Assembly (NCBI GenBank): GCA_002337085.1
Contig: DDFH01000003.1
Location: 434,001-498,000, forward strand
Direction: 5' to 3'
Source of the DNA: Hyphomonadaceae bacterium UBA1933
GTDB lineage: Bacteria; Pseudomonadota; Alphaproteobacteria; Caulobacterales; Aquidulcibacteraceae
Length of the DNA stretch: 64,000 nt
The position numbers and the translations under genes are program-made. How positions within the stretch are numbered: the stretch's first letter is position 1; each line of letters opens with the position of its first letter. Below the pieces are notes generated by a model. The model was not told the DNA's origin. It saw only the letters and a list, made by a program, of their open reading frames with translations, and did no database searches. This document shows positions 37,244 to 45,464 of the stretch, piece after piece.

Positions 37244-37780
37244 TTAAGCATCGTTTGCCCCTTTCATATCGACAAGGTTCGATGGATTTTTTTGGCACTC
37301 TTGTGCTTCCCATTGTGCAATAATTTCCATTGCTTCTCGATTTGCCATAGCGAGATCTATTTCTTCAGAAACTGGTGGAAGGTCATAAAGGCCATGTTCG
37401 GCAATCCAAGAAATAACTTCTCTTTCAATCGACGTTTTAAGACGCTTATCTAGTTCATCAGCTTCAATTGGATTGAGATGCGCGGTTACACCTGGGGCTA
37501 GAATTATTCCCCCGATAGGAAACGCCTTCCAGAACGAAGTCCATTGCAAAGGACCTTCGATTCTGACCAAAGATTCAGTTCCATGGTAATTATTAATTGG
37601 TGGCCTTGGAGAGTGAAACCAATGCACCAAAGAAGTGCGATAAGTTTCCCCCACGCTATCATTTAGTAATAACTTTTCGATTATTGGCTTTACAAATTGT
37701 GCCGTTCTTGCATTAGTTTTGAACGTTAAAGTAATTTTCCGCTGTGAAATTTTGTTTAATAATTTTCGTAAAAAAGACAT
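37244..37780 (-). CDS. Hypothetical element protein (178 aa)
   Basis: Unrecognised. The ATG at 37780 (MSFLRK) has GGGAG seven bases upstream; earlier Met codons at 37798 and 37852 lack such sites. Soluble, mixed alpha/beta, with WFHSPRPPINNYHG and IIAQWEAQECQKN. It lies on the other side of the candidate oriT from the mob genes, same strand, where transfer-control or early genes often sit. Confidence 0.55.
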   Translation of the reverse strand: MSFLRKLLNKISQRKITLTFKTNARTAQFVKPIIEKLLLNDSVGETYRTSLVHWFHSPRPPINNYHGTESLVRIEGPLQWTSFWKAFPIGGIILAPGVTAHLNPIEADELDKRLKTSIEREVISWIAEHGLYDLPPVSEEIDLAMANREAMEIIAQWEAQECQKNPSNLVDMKGANDA

Positions 37781-37873
37781 AGCTTCGCTCCCAGCCATAA
37801 AGGCTGTTTTAAATTGGTTGAATTTTGGGGTTAGGGATTTTGCGCCTATCAATTTGGCGCAAACGGTTCTAAA

Positions 37874-38131
37874 TTAGCGATTATTTACTTTGGTCTCGCT
37901 GCCATTGATAATGACATTACTTGTTTCAATCAGGCTTTTAATCGAAGCCACTGTAACCAATGTTCGCCTGCCAATTCTAACAACGCTTAAATTCTTTGAT
38001 TTTATTAATGCGTATAAAGTCGTATTGCCTATACCAAGAAGATGGCACGCTTCTTTAACTGATATGACAAGCGGTTCATAGCTTTTGAATATATCGTTGG
38101 AAATATACTCTGTTTTTGAGTTTGTGTTCAT
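37874..38131 (-). CDS. AlpA/Xis-like HTH regulator
   Basis: 85 residues, start at 38131 with GGAGGT upstream. VISVKEACHLLGIGNTTLYA and the following IRIGRRTLVTVASI form a MerR-type winged helix as in AlpA and excisionases. Being closer to the integrase than the other HTH gene at 24.8 kb, it is the better candidate for the element's excision factor or integrase activator. The longer open frame upstream is not needed. Confidence 0.72.
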   Translation of the reverse strand: MNTNSKTEYISNDIFKSYEPLVISVKEACHLLGIGNTTLYALIKSKNLSVVRIGRRTLVTVASIKSLIETSNVIINGSETKVNNR

Positions 38132-38313
38132 AATGTTACCTCCATAGCTCGCCGAACTTTGGCGAAGAGGCAATCCATTTATATTATATAGTTTTTTAAT
38201 AACACCGATAATTATTCCTGCGTAACTCATTGATATATATATTAATATTGCGGGAAGGGGCTATTGCTTGGTTTAGTGGCTTATATATATCAATGAATTA
38301 CCGGTAATGTAAA

Positions 38314-39420
38314 TTAACTCGGTAATTTCCGATTTTTTTTAATTGCTTTTATGATTTTCTTTGAAAACTCGGAAAGTTGCGACCTTTCTGGAATTTTTAA
38401 GCGTTTCTCTTGGTTGTTATTAAGTTCAGTTATAAATGAGTTTAGTTTAGTTATGTCACCGTGTTTACCAGTTATTGTATTTAAAAATGGCGAACAAATA
38501 AGTCGCATAGTTATTTCCAAGTAATCTATTTTAACTTTTGCTCCGGGATTTTTCTTTAATAAATTTCTACTTTCTTCAACTATGTTTTTAGCTTCTGAAA
38601 GTTGAATTTTCGACTGCTCATTCAAAATTCTTACTTCTTGGAAAAGAGACTCGGCTTGCGAAAGAGAATGATTTGCCTCAGTAATGGAAAGCGCATCTTG
38701 TTGATTTAAAGCATTTGAATTTGTGTTATTATTTATATGAGCGTTTCTTATGAAAAGTTCCTGAAATCCATGAGAAAACGGTTGTTTTAAAATCATGAAC
38801 CTTATTAATAATTTGTTTGAAAGCATCAAAATACGAAACTTCCCATAATAGAAATTAGGACTAACCACCTTACAAGAGTCATTTCCGGTTTTAAAGTAGG
38901 CCCTTGGGTTACGTTCATTTCTCATTTCATTGAAAGATTCTTCAATTTTTCCGCTGTACCTTTTAAAAAGTCTTTTCGCTTTTAAATTTTGTATTTGGTC
39001 AGGCAAAGCACGAAAACGTTTAAGCCATTTAATTTTTCTAAATAAGTCGTAATATGCCGGCTTAGATTCAAATAAATCTTCGGTAGACATTGCTTTATTG
39101 TGTAGCCCAATATGGTTTTGATATCCATAAGCAAATATTGCTAAACCAATGCCGACAAATATGTAAATCATTGATATAAACATGCTTTGTTCTGAGTTGT
39201 TGGAATTAAGTGAAAATGCAGACAGAACAAGCGAAATTAGCCCAGATATTAATGCAATCGAATATAATAAAACCAATAAATAAAAACCTGGGGCGTTAAT
39301 TCTAAATATTGCCGAATTAATATAGTCAAATACATTTTCGAAATTTTGGTTTTCCGATATGTTATCTGCAAATTTTACTCTAAGAGTTGGTTCATAATTA
39401 GATTTTTGTTGGTGTTCCAT
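38314..39420 (-). CDS. Two-helix membrane protein with coiled coil
   Basis: About 368 residues; start at 39420 because AAGGA lies eight bases upstream, overlapping the integrase 3' end by 23 bases. Two transmembrane helices (about residues 45-65 and 80-100) are followed by a long cytoplasmic region: a basic part (KWLKRFRALPDQIQNLKAKR) and a heptad-rich segment (ANHSLSQAESLFQEVRIL) predicted as coiled coil, then a helical end. No family recognised. A cargo gene coupled to the integrase could be an effector that acts at the membrane. Confidence 0.65.
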   Translation of the reverse strand: MEHQQKSNYEPTLRVKFADNISENQNFENVFDYINSAIFRINAPGFYLLVLLYSIALISGLISLVLSAFSLNSNNSEQSMFISMIYIFVGIGLAIFAYGYQNHIGLHNKAMSTEDLFESKPAYYDLFRKIKWLKRFRALPDQIQNLKAKRLFKRYSGKIEESFNEMRNERNPRAYFKTGNDSCKVVSPNFYYGKFRILMLSNKLLIRFMILKQPFSHGFQELFIRNAHINNNTNSNALNQQDALSITEANHSLSQAESLFQEVRILNEQSKIQLSEAKNIVEESRNLLKKNPGAKVKIDYLEITMRLICSPFLNTITGKHGDITKLNSFITELNNNQEKRLKIPERSQLSEFSKKIIKAIKKNRKLPS

Positions 39421-40615
39421 GGGCTTGTCCTTCATTTCGCAATTGGTCAATATAATCACTCCACCATTGCGCCATCGCAACTCGTTCTTCCCAATAAGCA
39501 GAACGATTGTATATTTTGCGTATTTTTCCATCAACTTCGTGCGCAAGTGCGCGTTCAATTGCATCGGGATTCCATTTTCCCGATTCATTAAGTAAAGAAG
39601 AAGCAGAGGTTCTGAAGCCATGTGCAGTCATTTGGTCTTTACTATAACCGATTCGTCTCAAGGCTGCATTTATTGTATTATCGCTTATAGGGCGTTGTGA
39701 GGTTCTGATAGAAGGGAATACATATTTTCCTCTTCCTGAAATTTTCTTTGCTGCTTCTAAAATTTCAATGGATTGTTTAGATAATGTAACAAGATGGGGT
39801 TGCCGCATTTTCATCTTTTCGGCTGGCAAAGTCCAAATTGCTTCTGATAAGTCAACCTCACTCCATTCCATTTGACGAATTTCACCCGGTCTTTGGAAGA
39901 TGTGCGGAGTTATCCTCAAAGCATACATTACAGATGTGTCGCCTACGAAGTCATCAATTGCCCGCAAAAGCGCGCCAAACTCTTTTTTATCGACAATTGC
40001 GGCAAAGTGAGTAACTTTTGGAGTTATAAAGGCTCCTTTTAGCATTTCGGCGGGGTCTGACGTGCATTTGCCAGTAAGTGCCGCACGACGGAAAACATTG
40101 CTTACGAAAGTACGAAGTAAATTTGTTGTTTCGTGCCTGCCGCGATCTTGATGCCGCTTTAGTTGTTCGAAAACTTCTTGCATAGTGATTTTTGAAATAG
40201 GTGAATTTCTAAAATTATTGTCGAATAGAGTTACGAACCAACGTAATTTTTCAATAGTGGCGGGGGCCTTGCCTTCTTTAATTTTAAATTCGATAAATTC
40301 TTCAGCGGCTTTTTCAAAAGTGTTTGATGCAGCTATTTGCGCATCAATCTTGGCTTGTCGTTTCGCACCGTTCGGGTCAACGTCGTTTCTAAGTTGTTCT
40401 TGTGCTCTGTCTCTTGCCTTACGAGCGGCTGAAATGGAAATTATTGGATAGGCACCAAGTGCTAATTTCTTTTCTTTCCCGTGAATTCGGTATTTTAACC
40501 TCCAAAGTTTACTGCCATTTGGGTTAACTAGAATATATAATCCTTGTGAATCAGATAATTTATAAGGCTTTTCTTTGGGTTTGGCATTCTTAACCGTAGT
40601 GTCATATAAAGTCAT
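39398..40615 (-). CDS. int: P4-family tyrosine site-specific integrase
   Basis: 405 residues. An N-terminal DUF4102 arm-binding domain (YDTTVKNAKPKEKPYKLSD) is followed by a SAM-like core-binding domain (about 100-185) and the catalytic domain: Arg in FQRPGEIRQMEW, HGFR (His-x-x-Arg) in MTAHGFRTSA, and the Tyr nucleophile in KIRKIYNRSAY. It reads away from the tRNA-Phe gene, which its promoter faces across 165 bases. Integrates and excises the element at the tRNA 3' end. Confidence 0.95.
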   Translation of the reverse strand: MTLYDTTVKNAKPKEKPYKLSDSQGLYILVNPNGSKLWRLKYRIHGKEKKLALGAYPIISISAARKARDRAQEQLRNDVDPNGAKRQAKIDAQIAASNTFEKAAEEFIEFKIKEGKAPATIEKLRWFVTLFDNNFRNSPISKITMQEVFEQLKRHQDRGRHETTNLLRTFVSNVFRRAALTGKCTSDPAEMLKGAFITPKVTHFAAIVDKKEFGALLRAIDDFVGDTSVMYALRITPHIFQRPGEIRQMEWSEVDLSEAIWTLPAEKMKMRQPHLVTLSKQSIEILEAAKKISGRGKYVFPSIRTSQRPISDNTINAALRRIGYSKDQMTAHGFRTSASSLLNESGKWNPDAIERALAHEVDGKIRKIYNRSAYWEERVAMAQWWSDYIDQLRNEGQAHGTPTKI

Positions 40616-40779
40616 TGGGGGCCTCGCGTATTTTTTCCGTAATTTTAGTCCCCGAAAAAAGCCCCCAGATTAATTTTCTTCTCACGAATGAAGGCGAATG
40701 TCGGCGAACCGAAAAGCCTTATAATACAGGGGTTTTGGCGAAATGTCTAGTCTTTGGCGAAGGTGGGGGAAGGGGTAAA

Positions 40780-40855
40780 TGGTGCCTGGAGCCGGAATCG
40801 AACCAGCGACACGCGGATTTTCAATCCGCTGCTCTACCAACTGAGCTATCCAGGC
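40780..40855 (-). tRNA. tRNA-Phe (GAA)
   Basis: On the minus strand the sequence folds as a cloverleaf: acceptor GCCTGGA/TCCAGGC, D arm GCTC...GAGC, anticodon stem GCGGA/TCCGC around TTGAAAA (anticodon GAA), variable GTGTC, T arm CTGGTTCGATTCCGG, discriminator A and an encoded CCA. 76 bases. Its 3' end is the integration target and remains intact at this end of the element. Confidence 0.97.
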
Positions 40856-40973
40856 ACAATCCGCAAAATGCGTGTTGGTATTAAGAGGGGTGCTGAATAG
40901 ACGATAGAATTAATTATGTAAACCCGCACTTTCAGCATTGAATGGAAAAACCTGCAATTTCTTCACAATCATA

Positions 40974-41642
40974 TTAGTTTTTGGGCTGTGTATTGTTGTT
41001 AATTAGGTCAACAACATTATCGGGTAGGGTGGTTTTATCTGTTTGTGGCGTTTCATTAGGCTGATTTTGACCTGCAATATAGGTTTGTGCAACGGCTGCT
41101 GCGGCAAGCGCCTCAATTTCATTTGCAGAAAATGCTTTTTGCGCGGTTTTGTTCGCATCTTTTGAAAGTGAGATATTGTTTTCTTTTGTTTGGCTTAATT
41201 CTTGATTTTCAAGATTGATTTCTGGGCGCATTGCATTTTCAAATTCACTAGCGCGTTTTTCAATTGGGTTTTTGCATGCAACTGTTGAGTTGCGAATTTT
41301 TTCGTCATCACATGCGTCTTTGCCTGATGGCTGTTTTAACATAACATTATTAGGATCTTTCGGGATTATTGCTGGGTTTGGTTCAACAAGTTTTTTAGAT
41401 GTCGATTTTGAAACCTGTTTTGCGATAATTTCGTTTTGGGTTTCTTTGGGAACGGCGATTATTATGGGTTCTGCGGTTTTTGCGACATTAAGCCCAGGCT
41501 GTTCAAAAATAACATTGTTACTGGTTTGTTTGTTTTCAATCTGAGTTATATCGGGGCTTTTGGTTTGTGCAATTGCATCAATGGGCATTGCGAAAACTAT
41601 GCCTAACGTGAAAATTAATTTTAGCGATAAATATTTTATCAT
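40974..41642 (-). CDS. Secreted protein in curli locus, unknown
   Basis: 222 residues with a signal peptide (cleavage near AIAQ, residue 26). The rest is low-complexity, rich in Asn, Gln, Lys and Thr, with one Cys pair (GKDACDDEK ... TVACKNP). It follows the minor-curlin gene by 10 bases on the same strand, so it is likely co-transcribed. It may chaperone, cap or regulate curlin in the periplasm; no family recognised. The 40856-40973 gap shows nothing. Confidence 0.65.
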   Translation of the reverse strand: MIKYLSLKLIFTLGIVFAMPIDAIAQTKSPDITQIENKQTSNNVIFEQPGLNVAKTAEPIIIAVPKETQNEIIAKQVSKSTSKKLVEPNPAIIPKDPNNVMLKQPSGKDACDDEKIRNSTVACKNPIEKRASEFENAMRPEINLENQELSQTKENNISLSKDANKTAQKAFSANEIEALAAAAVAQTYIAGQNQPNETPQTDKTTLPDNVVDLINNNTQPKN

Positions 41643-41652
41643 TTCATAGCCT

Positions 41653-42288
41653 TTAGCTACCGCTTTGAATTATTGTTGCGCTTGCACCACCGGTTTGTTT
41701 AATGAATAAGTCAGGGTTTGCATCGCCATTTTGTTGCCAGTTAAGGGTGTTTATACCGCCAGATTGCTCTGCACTTATGGCATTGTGATTACCGTCTTGG
41801 TTTAAATTTGCCTGATTATCATTGCCATCTTGTTTAATGTCGATTTTGTTATCATCGCCATTTTGGTTTACGTTAGAGAGATTATTATCGCCGCTTTGGG
41901 TGATTTTGGCAATGTTTGGCATTATACTACCTCCCGCTTGGTTAAGGTTTGCAATATTAAACTCACCGTTTTGCGCGATTTCAGCAATATTGCTTAAGTC
42001 GCCATAATTTGCGCCGGTCTGTGAAACGTTGGCGATATTATCATTCCCTGTTTGCGTGATTATGCTTTTATTTTTGCCGCCAGACTGATTGATAATGGAA
42101 ATATTTTTATCCCCTGATTGTTTTACTTTTGCCACGGAACCTGTGCCACTTTGATTAATTACGGCCTGATTGGAAACTTGTGGAATATAAGCAATTGATT
42201 GGGCATTTGCGCTTGTTGAAAAACAAGGCCCCGTAAAAAGGCAAAGCAAGGAAATATACGAACATATTATTTTGGTTTTGTTTTTCAT
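41653..42288 (-). CDS. Curlin-repeat protein (minor subunit/nucleator-like)
   Basis: 211 residues: a signal peptide to about residue 29 (SANAQ), then about ten imperfect repeats of the Q-x-G-x2-N-x-A/I-x5-Q type, for example KQSGDKNISIINQSGGKNK and TQTGNDNIANVSQTG. This is the amyloid core pattern of CsgA/CsgB. Shorter than the neighbour and placed second, so read as a CsgB-like nucleator; the distinction is inferential. Confidence 0.82.
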   Translation of the reverse strand: MKNKTKIICSYISLLCLFTGPCFSTSANAQSIAYIPQVSNQAVINQSGTGSVAKVKQSGDKNISIINQSGGKNKSIITQTGNDNIANVSQTGANYGDLSNIAEIAQNGEFNIANLNQAGGSIMPNIAKITQSGDNNLSNVNQNGDDNKIDIKQDGNDNQANLNQDGNHNAISAEQSGGINTLNWQQNGDANPDLFIKQTGGASATIIQSGS

Positions 42289-42299
42289 GATCTTTGCTT

Positions 42300-42351
42300 T
42301 CTATAAAAAGAAATCATTCCCCGGCGTTGGGGCATTGGGGGCCGGGGAATG
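42300..42351 (-). terminator. Strong hairpin between the two curlin genes
   Basis: A perfect 11-bp stem CATTCCCCGGC/GCCGGGGAATG (42315-42325 with 42341-42351) around a G-rich 15-base loop; on the minus strand it runs into ATTTCTTTTTATAG. It lies 14 bases after the major curlin gene. It can act as a partial terminator and 3' mRNA stabiliser so that the major curlin is made in excess of downstream genes. Confidence 0.7.
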
Positions 42352-42364
42352 TAGTATGTGTATT

Positions 42365-43642
42365 TTATTGGTTGATATTGGCGGTATGACCAGAACCAGA
42401 TTGATTTACCCATGAATATGAATAATCGGTGGTTTGTGTCACATTTGCTGTATTGCCATTGCCAGATTGCAAGACACTAGAATAACCCATGTCTGCAAGT
42501 TGGGTTACGTTGGCAACTTGATCGCTTCCAGATTGGTCAACTTCAGAATCATTTCCGTTGCCATCTTGGAAAACATTTGCAAGCTGGTTAAAGCCACGTT
42601 GTTTTAGGCGGCTGTCATTACGGTCACCAGTTTGTGTAACATGTGCAAATTGATCGCCATTCATTAGGCCAGAGCCATCTTGATCAATCAAAGATTCGTT
42701 GAAATCGCCTGATTGATTGACTGTTGCAACAATTGTTTTACCAAGTAGAACACCGCCAACTTGATTTACTTCGCTGTAATTATCGTGGCCGGATTGATCA
42801 ACATAAGCATCAGGGTATGCACCAGTCAAATTGCTTGATTGATGAACCACACTTGCGTTGAAGGTTCCACTTTGATTAACAATTGCGCTTGCATATTCTG
42901 CGGCTTGGGTAATATCACTTGAGTTGCTGTCGCCAAGCTGATTTACATGTGCCTCATTATTGCCACCTGCTTGAACAATTGAAGACAGGTTGTAATCACC
43001 CATTTGTGAGTTTGACGCAATATTATTGCCACCTGGAGGTGCGAATATTGCTGGGGTTCCAGTATTTTGCATAATTACCGAACGGTTACCAACGGTTGCA
43101 GTGCCTGAATCACCTTGGTTAATTGATGCAGAGTTGCCGCCACTATCGCCTGCGCCACCACCTTGACCAATTCGTGCTTCGTTATTTTTAACATCAGCAT
43201 TCCAAGGCATAGCGTTAGAGCGATTGTTGTTTTGGAAAATGTTTGCGCTTTGTCCTGATGCACTTCCTGATAATTGATCAATATACGCAATATTTTGTAC
43301 GCCAGGGTTATAGGATGCGGTGTCATCTTGTTGGCTAACATTTGCAGTGTTTTTCAATGATCCGCCCTGATTAACGATTGCGGTTCCGCTGTTACCCAAA
43401 GCCTGATTAACATTGGTCAAATGTCCGCCAGTGCCTGATTGATTTACAACGGATGTGTTGTTTGCATTAACGGGAATATAGCCCGGTCTACCAACTGCGG
43501 TGGGGGTAACGTTGCCATTGCCGCCGTTATCGTAATTTCCGAAATTGTTTCCTGACAAATCATTATCATTTGTCATTCCTTGTGCCATTGCAGCAGTAGA
43601 AATCGCCGAGATGGCAAGTGTTGCCAGTAATAATCTACGCAT
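42365..43642 (-). CDS. Curlin-repeat protein (major subunit, long CsgA-like)
   Basis: 425 residues from the ATG at 43642 (AAGGAG upstream; the 441-residue frame starts earlier without a site). Signal peptide to about residue 20 (AMAQ). Roughly twenty curlin half-repeats follow, such as VNQSGTFNASVVHQSSN and VTQTGDRNDSRLKQRGFN, ending in the typical SGSGHTANINQ. About three times the length of E. coli CsgA, implying a longer stacked amyloid unit. Exported by CsgG/CsgF encoded upstream. Confidence 0.85.
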   Translation of the reverse strand: MRRLLLATLAISAISTAAMAQGMTNDNDLSGNNFGNYDNGGNGNVTPTAVGRPGYIPVNANNTSVVNQSGTGGHLTNVNQALGNSGTAIVNQGGSLKNTANVSQQDDTASYNPGVQNIAYIDQLSGSASGQSANIFQNNNRSNAMPWNADVKNNEARIGQGGGAGDSGGNSASINQGDSGTATVGNRSVIMQNTGTPAIFAPPGGNNIASNSQMGDYNLSSIVQAGGNNEAHVNQLGDSNSSDITQAAEYASAIVNQSGTFNASVVHQSSNLTGAYPDAYVDQSGHDNYSEVNQVGGVLLGKTIVATVNQSGDFNESLIDQDGSGLMNGDQFAHVTQTGDRNDSRLKQRGFNQLANVFQDGNGNDSEVDQSGSDQVANVTQLADMGYSSVLQSGNGNTANVTQTTDYSYSWVNQSGSGHTANINQ

Positions 43643-43912
43643 AGTCTTCTCCTTATTATTGTTATCGCCAATGTTTATACCCGTCCGCATGTAACAAAGG
43701 CTTCACTATATCCCAGCCGCCTTATTTAACGGTGCGATGTATAGACTTAAGTATAGTAAAGTAAAAATAGCAATTGTGTTTTATTGCGTAGCTTAAAGAC
43801 TAGGTAAAATTGCGTAAAATTAATAAAAACTACAATATAGATACAGTGAATTCTGCCAATAATTGCTATTTATTGGCGATTTATGCTTTGATTTTATTGC
43901 AATGATGTTGCT

Positions 43913-44500
43913 TTAATATGTTGCAACATTTCTTTTTATTATAAGTTGGGGGGAGTTACTAACCCCAACTTTGGCAAGAATTTTGGCGCGGTGTACGTCA
44001 ACTGTACGTGGAGAGATATCCAAAACCCTTGCAATTTCTTTGGTTGAAAGCCCGCTAGATATTAATTCGCAAACATCTTTTTCGCGCGCCGTCAGGCGAT
44101 CAAAAACATTTTCACGGATTTGCGAATTAATCTTCTCTTGCAGGGTATCAAGACCATCCACCAGATGTTTCTCACTAAATGGTTTGAATACATAATCCAC
44201 CGCCCCACTTTTGAGACAGCAAACGGCAAACCTCGCATCGTCATAACGTGAAACAATAAGCGTATTGATAAACATATTTTTATTTACCAATGGTATTATA
44301 TTTGTTTGTGGACGCCCGCTAATATCATTGGGATCGTAAATTATTCCCTTAAATGAACTAATGGATTTAGAACTTATAAATTCCCCTATGGATGAAAATT
44401 CCTCAAGATTAAAATAGCATTGCGAATAGCGTAAAATTAATTGTCTATCTTTGTGATTAGCATCAATTAAGGCTACTTTTGGTTTGTTTGAACTCGGCAT
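43913..44500 (-). CDS. LuxR-type response regulator of the curli locus
   Basis: 195 residues: a receiver domain with a likely phospho-acceptor D56 in GIIYDPND and conserved K106 in YVFKPFSEK, then a LuxR/NarL HTH (RLTAREKDVCELISSGLSTK, and RTVDVHRAKILAKVGV). It fills the CsgD position but looks closer to FixJ-type regulators and retains receiver residues, so phosphorylation is possible. It lies 6 bases after csgG on the same strand. The 43643-43912 gap upstream of the major curlin gene holds that gene's promoter region and no further gene. Confidence 0.85.
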   Translation of the reverse strand: MPSSNKPKVALIDANHKDRQLILRYSQCYFNLEEFSSIGEFISSKSISSFKGIIYDPNDISGRPQTNIIPLVNKNMFINTLIVSRYDDARFAVCCLKSGAVDYVFKPFSEKHLVDGLDTLQEKINSQIRENVFDRLTAREKDVCELISSGLSTKEIARVLDISPRTVDVHRAKILAKVGVSNSPQLIIKRNVATY

Positions 44501-44506
44501 ATTCCA

Positions 44507-45463
44507 TTATTCCATATTGGCAACCGGCGCATTTAATTTAATTAGTTTTTTTGCTTGCGCTTTTGCATTTGCATTTTTTCGGTCGTCTGCATTCATTTTT
44601 TCAAATTCGGCGGCGGTTATTTTGCCGTCTCTTTCCTGCGTATATCGGTTGTAATAAGGCATTCCCGCATCTTTGTCGGCAAAGCCCCAAAGATTCATTT
44701 CAACGCCTTCCATTATAAGCCCATATACAGCTTTTTCGATTGCTTGTTGTAATGCTAATTGGGCCGGTTCATTGGTTGTATAACCTGTTTCAATTTCTAA
44801 TAAGTCCTTATAGGCAACATATTTGAAAACCCCGATACTTTGTCCCCGACTGGCGATGGTTTTTGTGGTTTCAACGCTCATTAAAACTTCACCAGTCCTA
44901 ACTGATACGGCGCGCAGGCTAACGGTAACTGTATCTTGGCGGTAATCCATTTGTCCGCCAATCCCAAGATAGCGCGCGCCAAGGCCGCCGGTTACGGTGT
45001 TGGTATCATAACCAATAATTCCGCCTTCGATGATGACCCCAGCAAAAAGCATCGCCGGAAGGACATTGGGGTCAATATCCTGTTCACCCATATAACGTTG
45101 CCGCATTTCACGGATTATTGACCTTTCGTTTAAAAGGTTCTTAAGGCCTTCACGTTCGACAACCATAAACCATTTATGTTTGCCCGCGTCTTGTAATGAT
45201 TTAATCAATATTGGCGTTGCGCCTTGTGAAACTGCGCGTGAAAGGGTTTGCCCTGTGTCAGATGGTTTGAACTGCCCAGTTTGATCTGTGATTGAATAAA
45301 CAGCAATTGGGATGGGGCGGGTTGGTGTTGGTAAATCCCGTAATGCCATTTCGGTACTGGTAACTTTGCCATATTGCGCAGGTGTTGCCATTGTACCGGG
45401 TTCAATGCTTCTGGCACATCCTGCCAAAACCATCGTTAATAATATTATACTGACCTTGTTCAT
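44507..45463 (-). CDS. csgG: Curli secretion channel lipoprotein CsgG
   Basis: Outer-membrane nonameric pore for curlin export. 318 residues from ATG 45463, giving a lipoprotein signal with lipobox LAGC (C16). Family features: SRAVSQGATPILIKSLQDAG, REGLKNLLNERSIIR, GVIIEGGIIGYDTNT and GARYLGIGG. It starts one base after the csgF stop. The C-terminal tail after about residue 280 is Lys/Ala-rich. Confidence 0.95.
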   Translation of the reverse strand: MNKVSIILLTMVLAGCARSIEPGTMATPAQYGKVTSTEMALRDLPTPTRPIPIAVYSITDQTGQFKPSDTGQTLSRAVSQGATPILIKSLQDAGKHKWFMVVEREGLKNLLNERSIIREMRQRYMGEQDIDPNVLPAMLFAGVIIEGGIIGYDTNTVTGGLGARYLGIGGQMDYRQDTVTVSLRAVSVRTGEVLMSVETTKTIASRGQSIGVFKYVAYKDLLEIETGYTTNEPAQLALQQAIEKAVYGLIMEGVEMNLWGFADKDAGMPYYNRYTQERDGKITAAEFEKMNADDRKNANAKAQAKKLIKLNAPVANME

Positions 45464-45464
45464 T

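Larger units (their letters stand above)
21183..40802. mobile_element. Integrative mobilizable element in tRNA-Phe
   Basis: About 19.6 kb bounded by a direct repeat of the tRNA-Phe 3' tail. Contents: P4-type integrase beside the tRNA, AlpA/Xis-like regulator, MobF relaxase, TraD-like coupling protein, small Mob protein and candidate oriT; cargo is a YhcG nuclease, ArdA and a modification-helicase-nuclease operon. There are no mating-pair (VirB4, VirB6, pilus) genes, so it should depend on another element's channel. A second direct repeat (21261-21281 and 40648-40668, 19 of 21 bases equal) lies just inside each end and may be integrase arm sites. The 21205-21422 stretch holds no convincing gene. 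Confidence 0.88.

Noticed and set aside
39421..39621. N-terminal extension of the membrane-protein gene
   Set aside because: This part overlaps the integrase catalytic C-terminus in another frame and lacks a start site; the ATG at 39420 has a ribosome-binding site.
41653..43642. Repetitive DNA that might suggest a CRISPR array
   Set aside because: The repeats are in frame, variable and encode the Gln/Asn curlin pattern; there are no uniform repeats with unique spacers and no cas genes.
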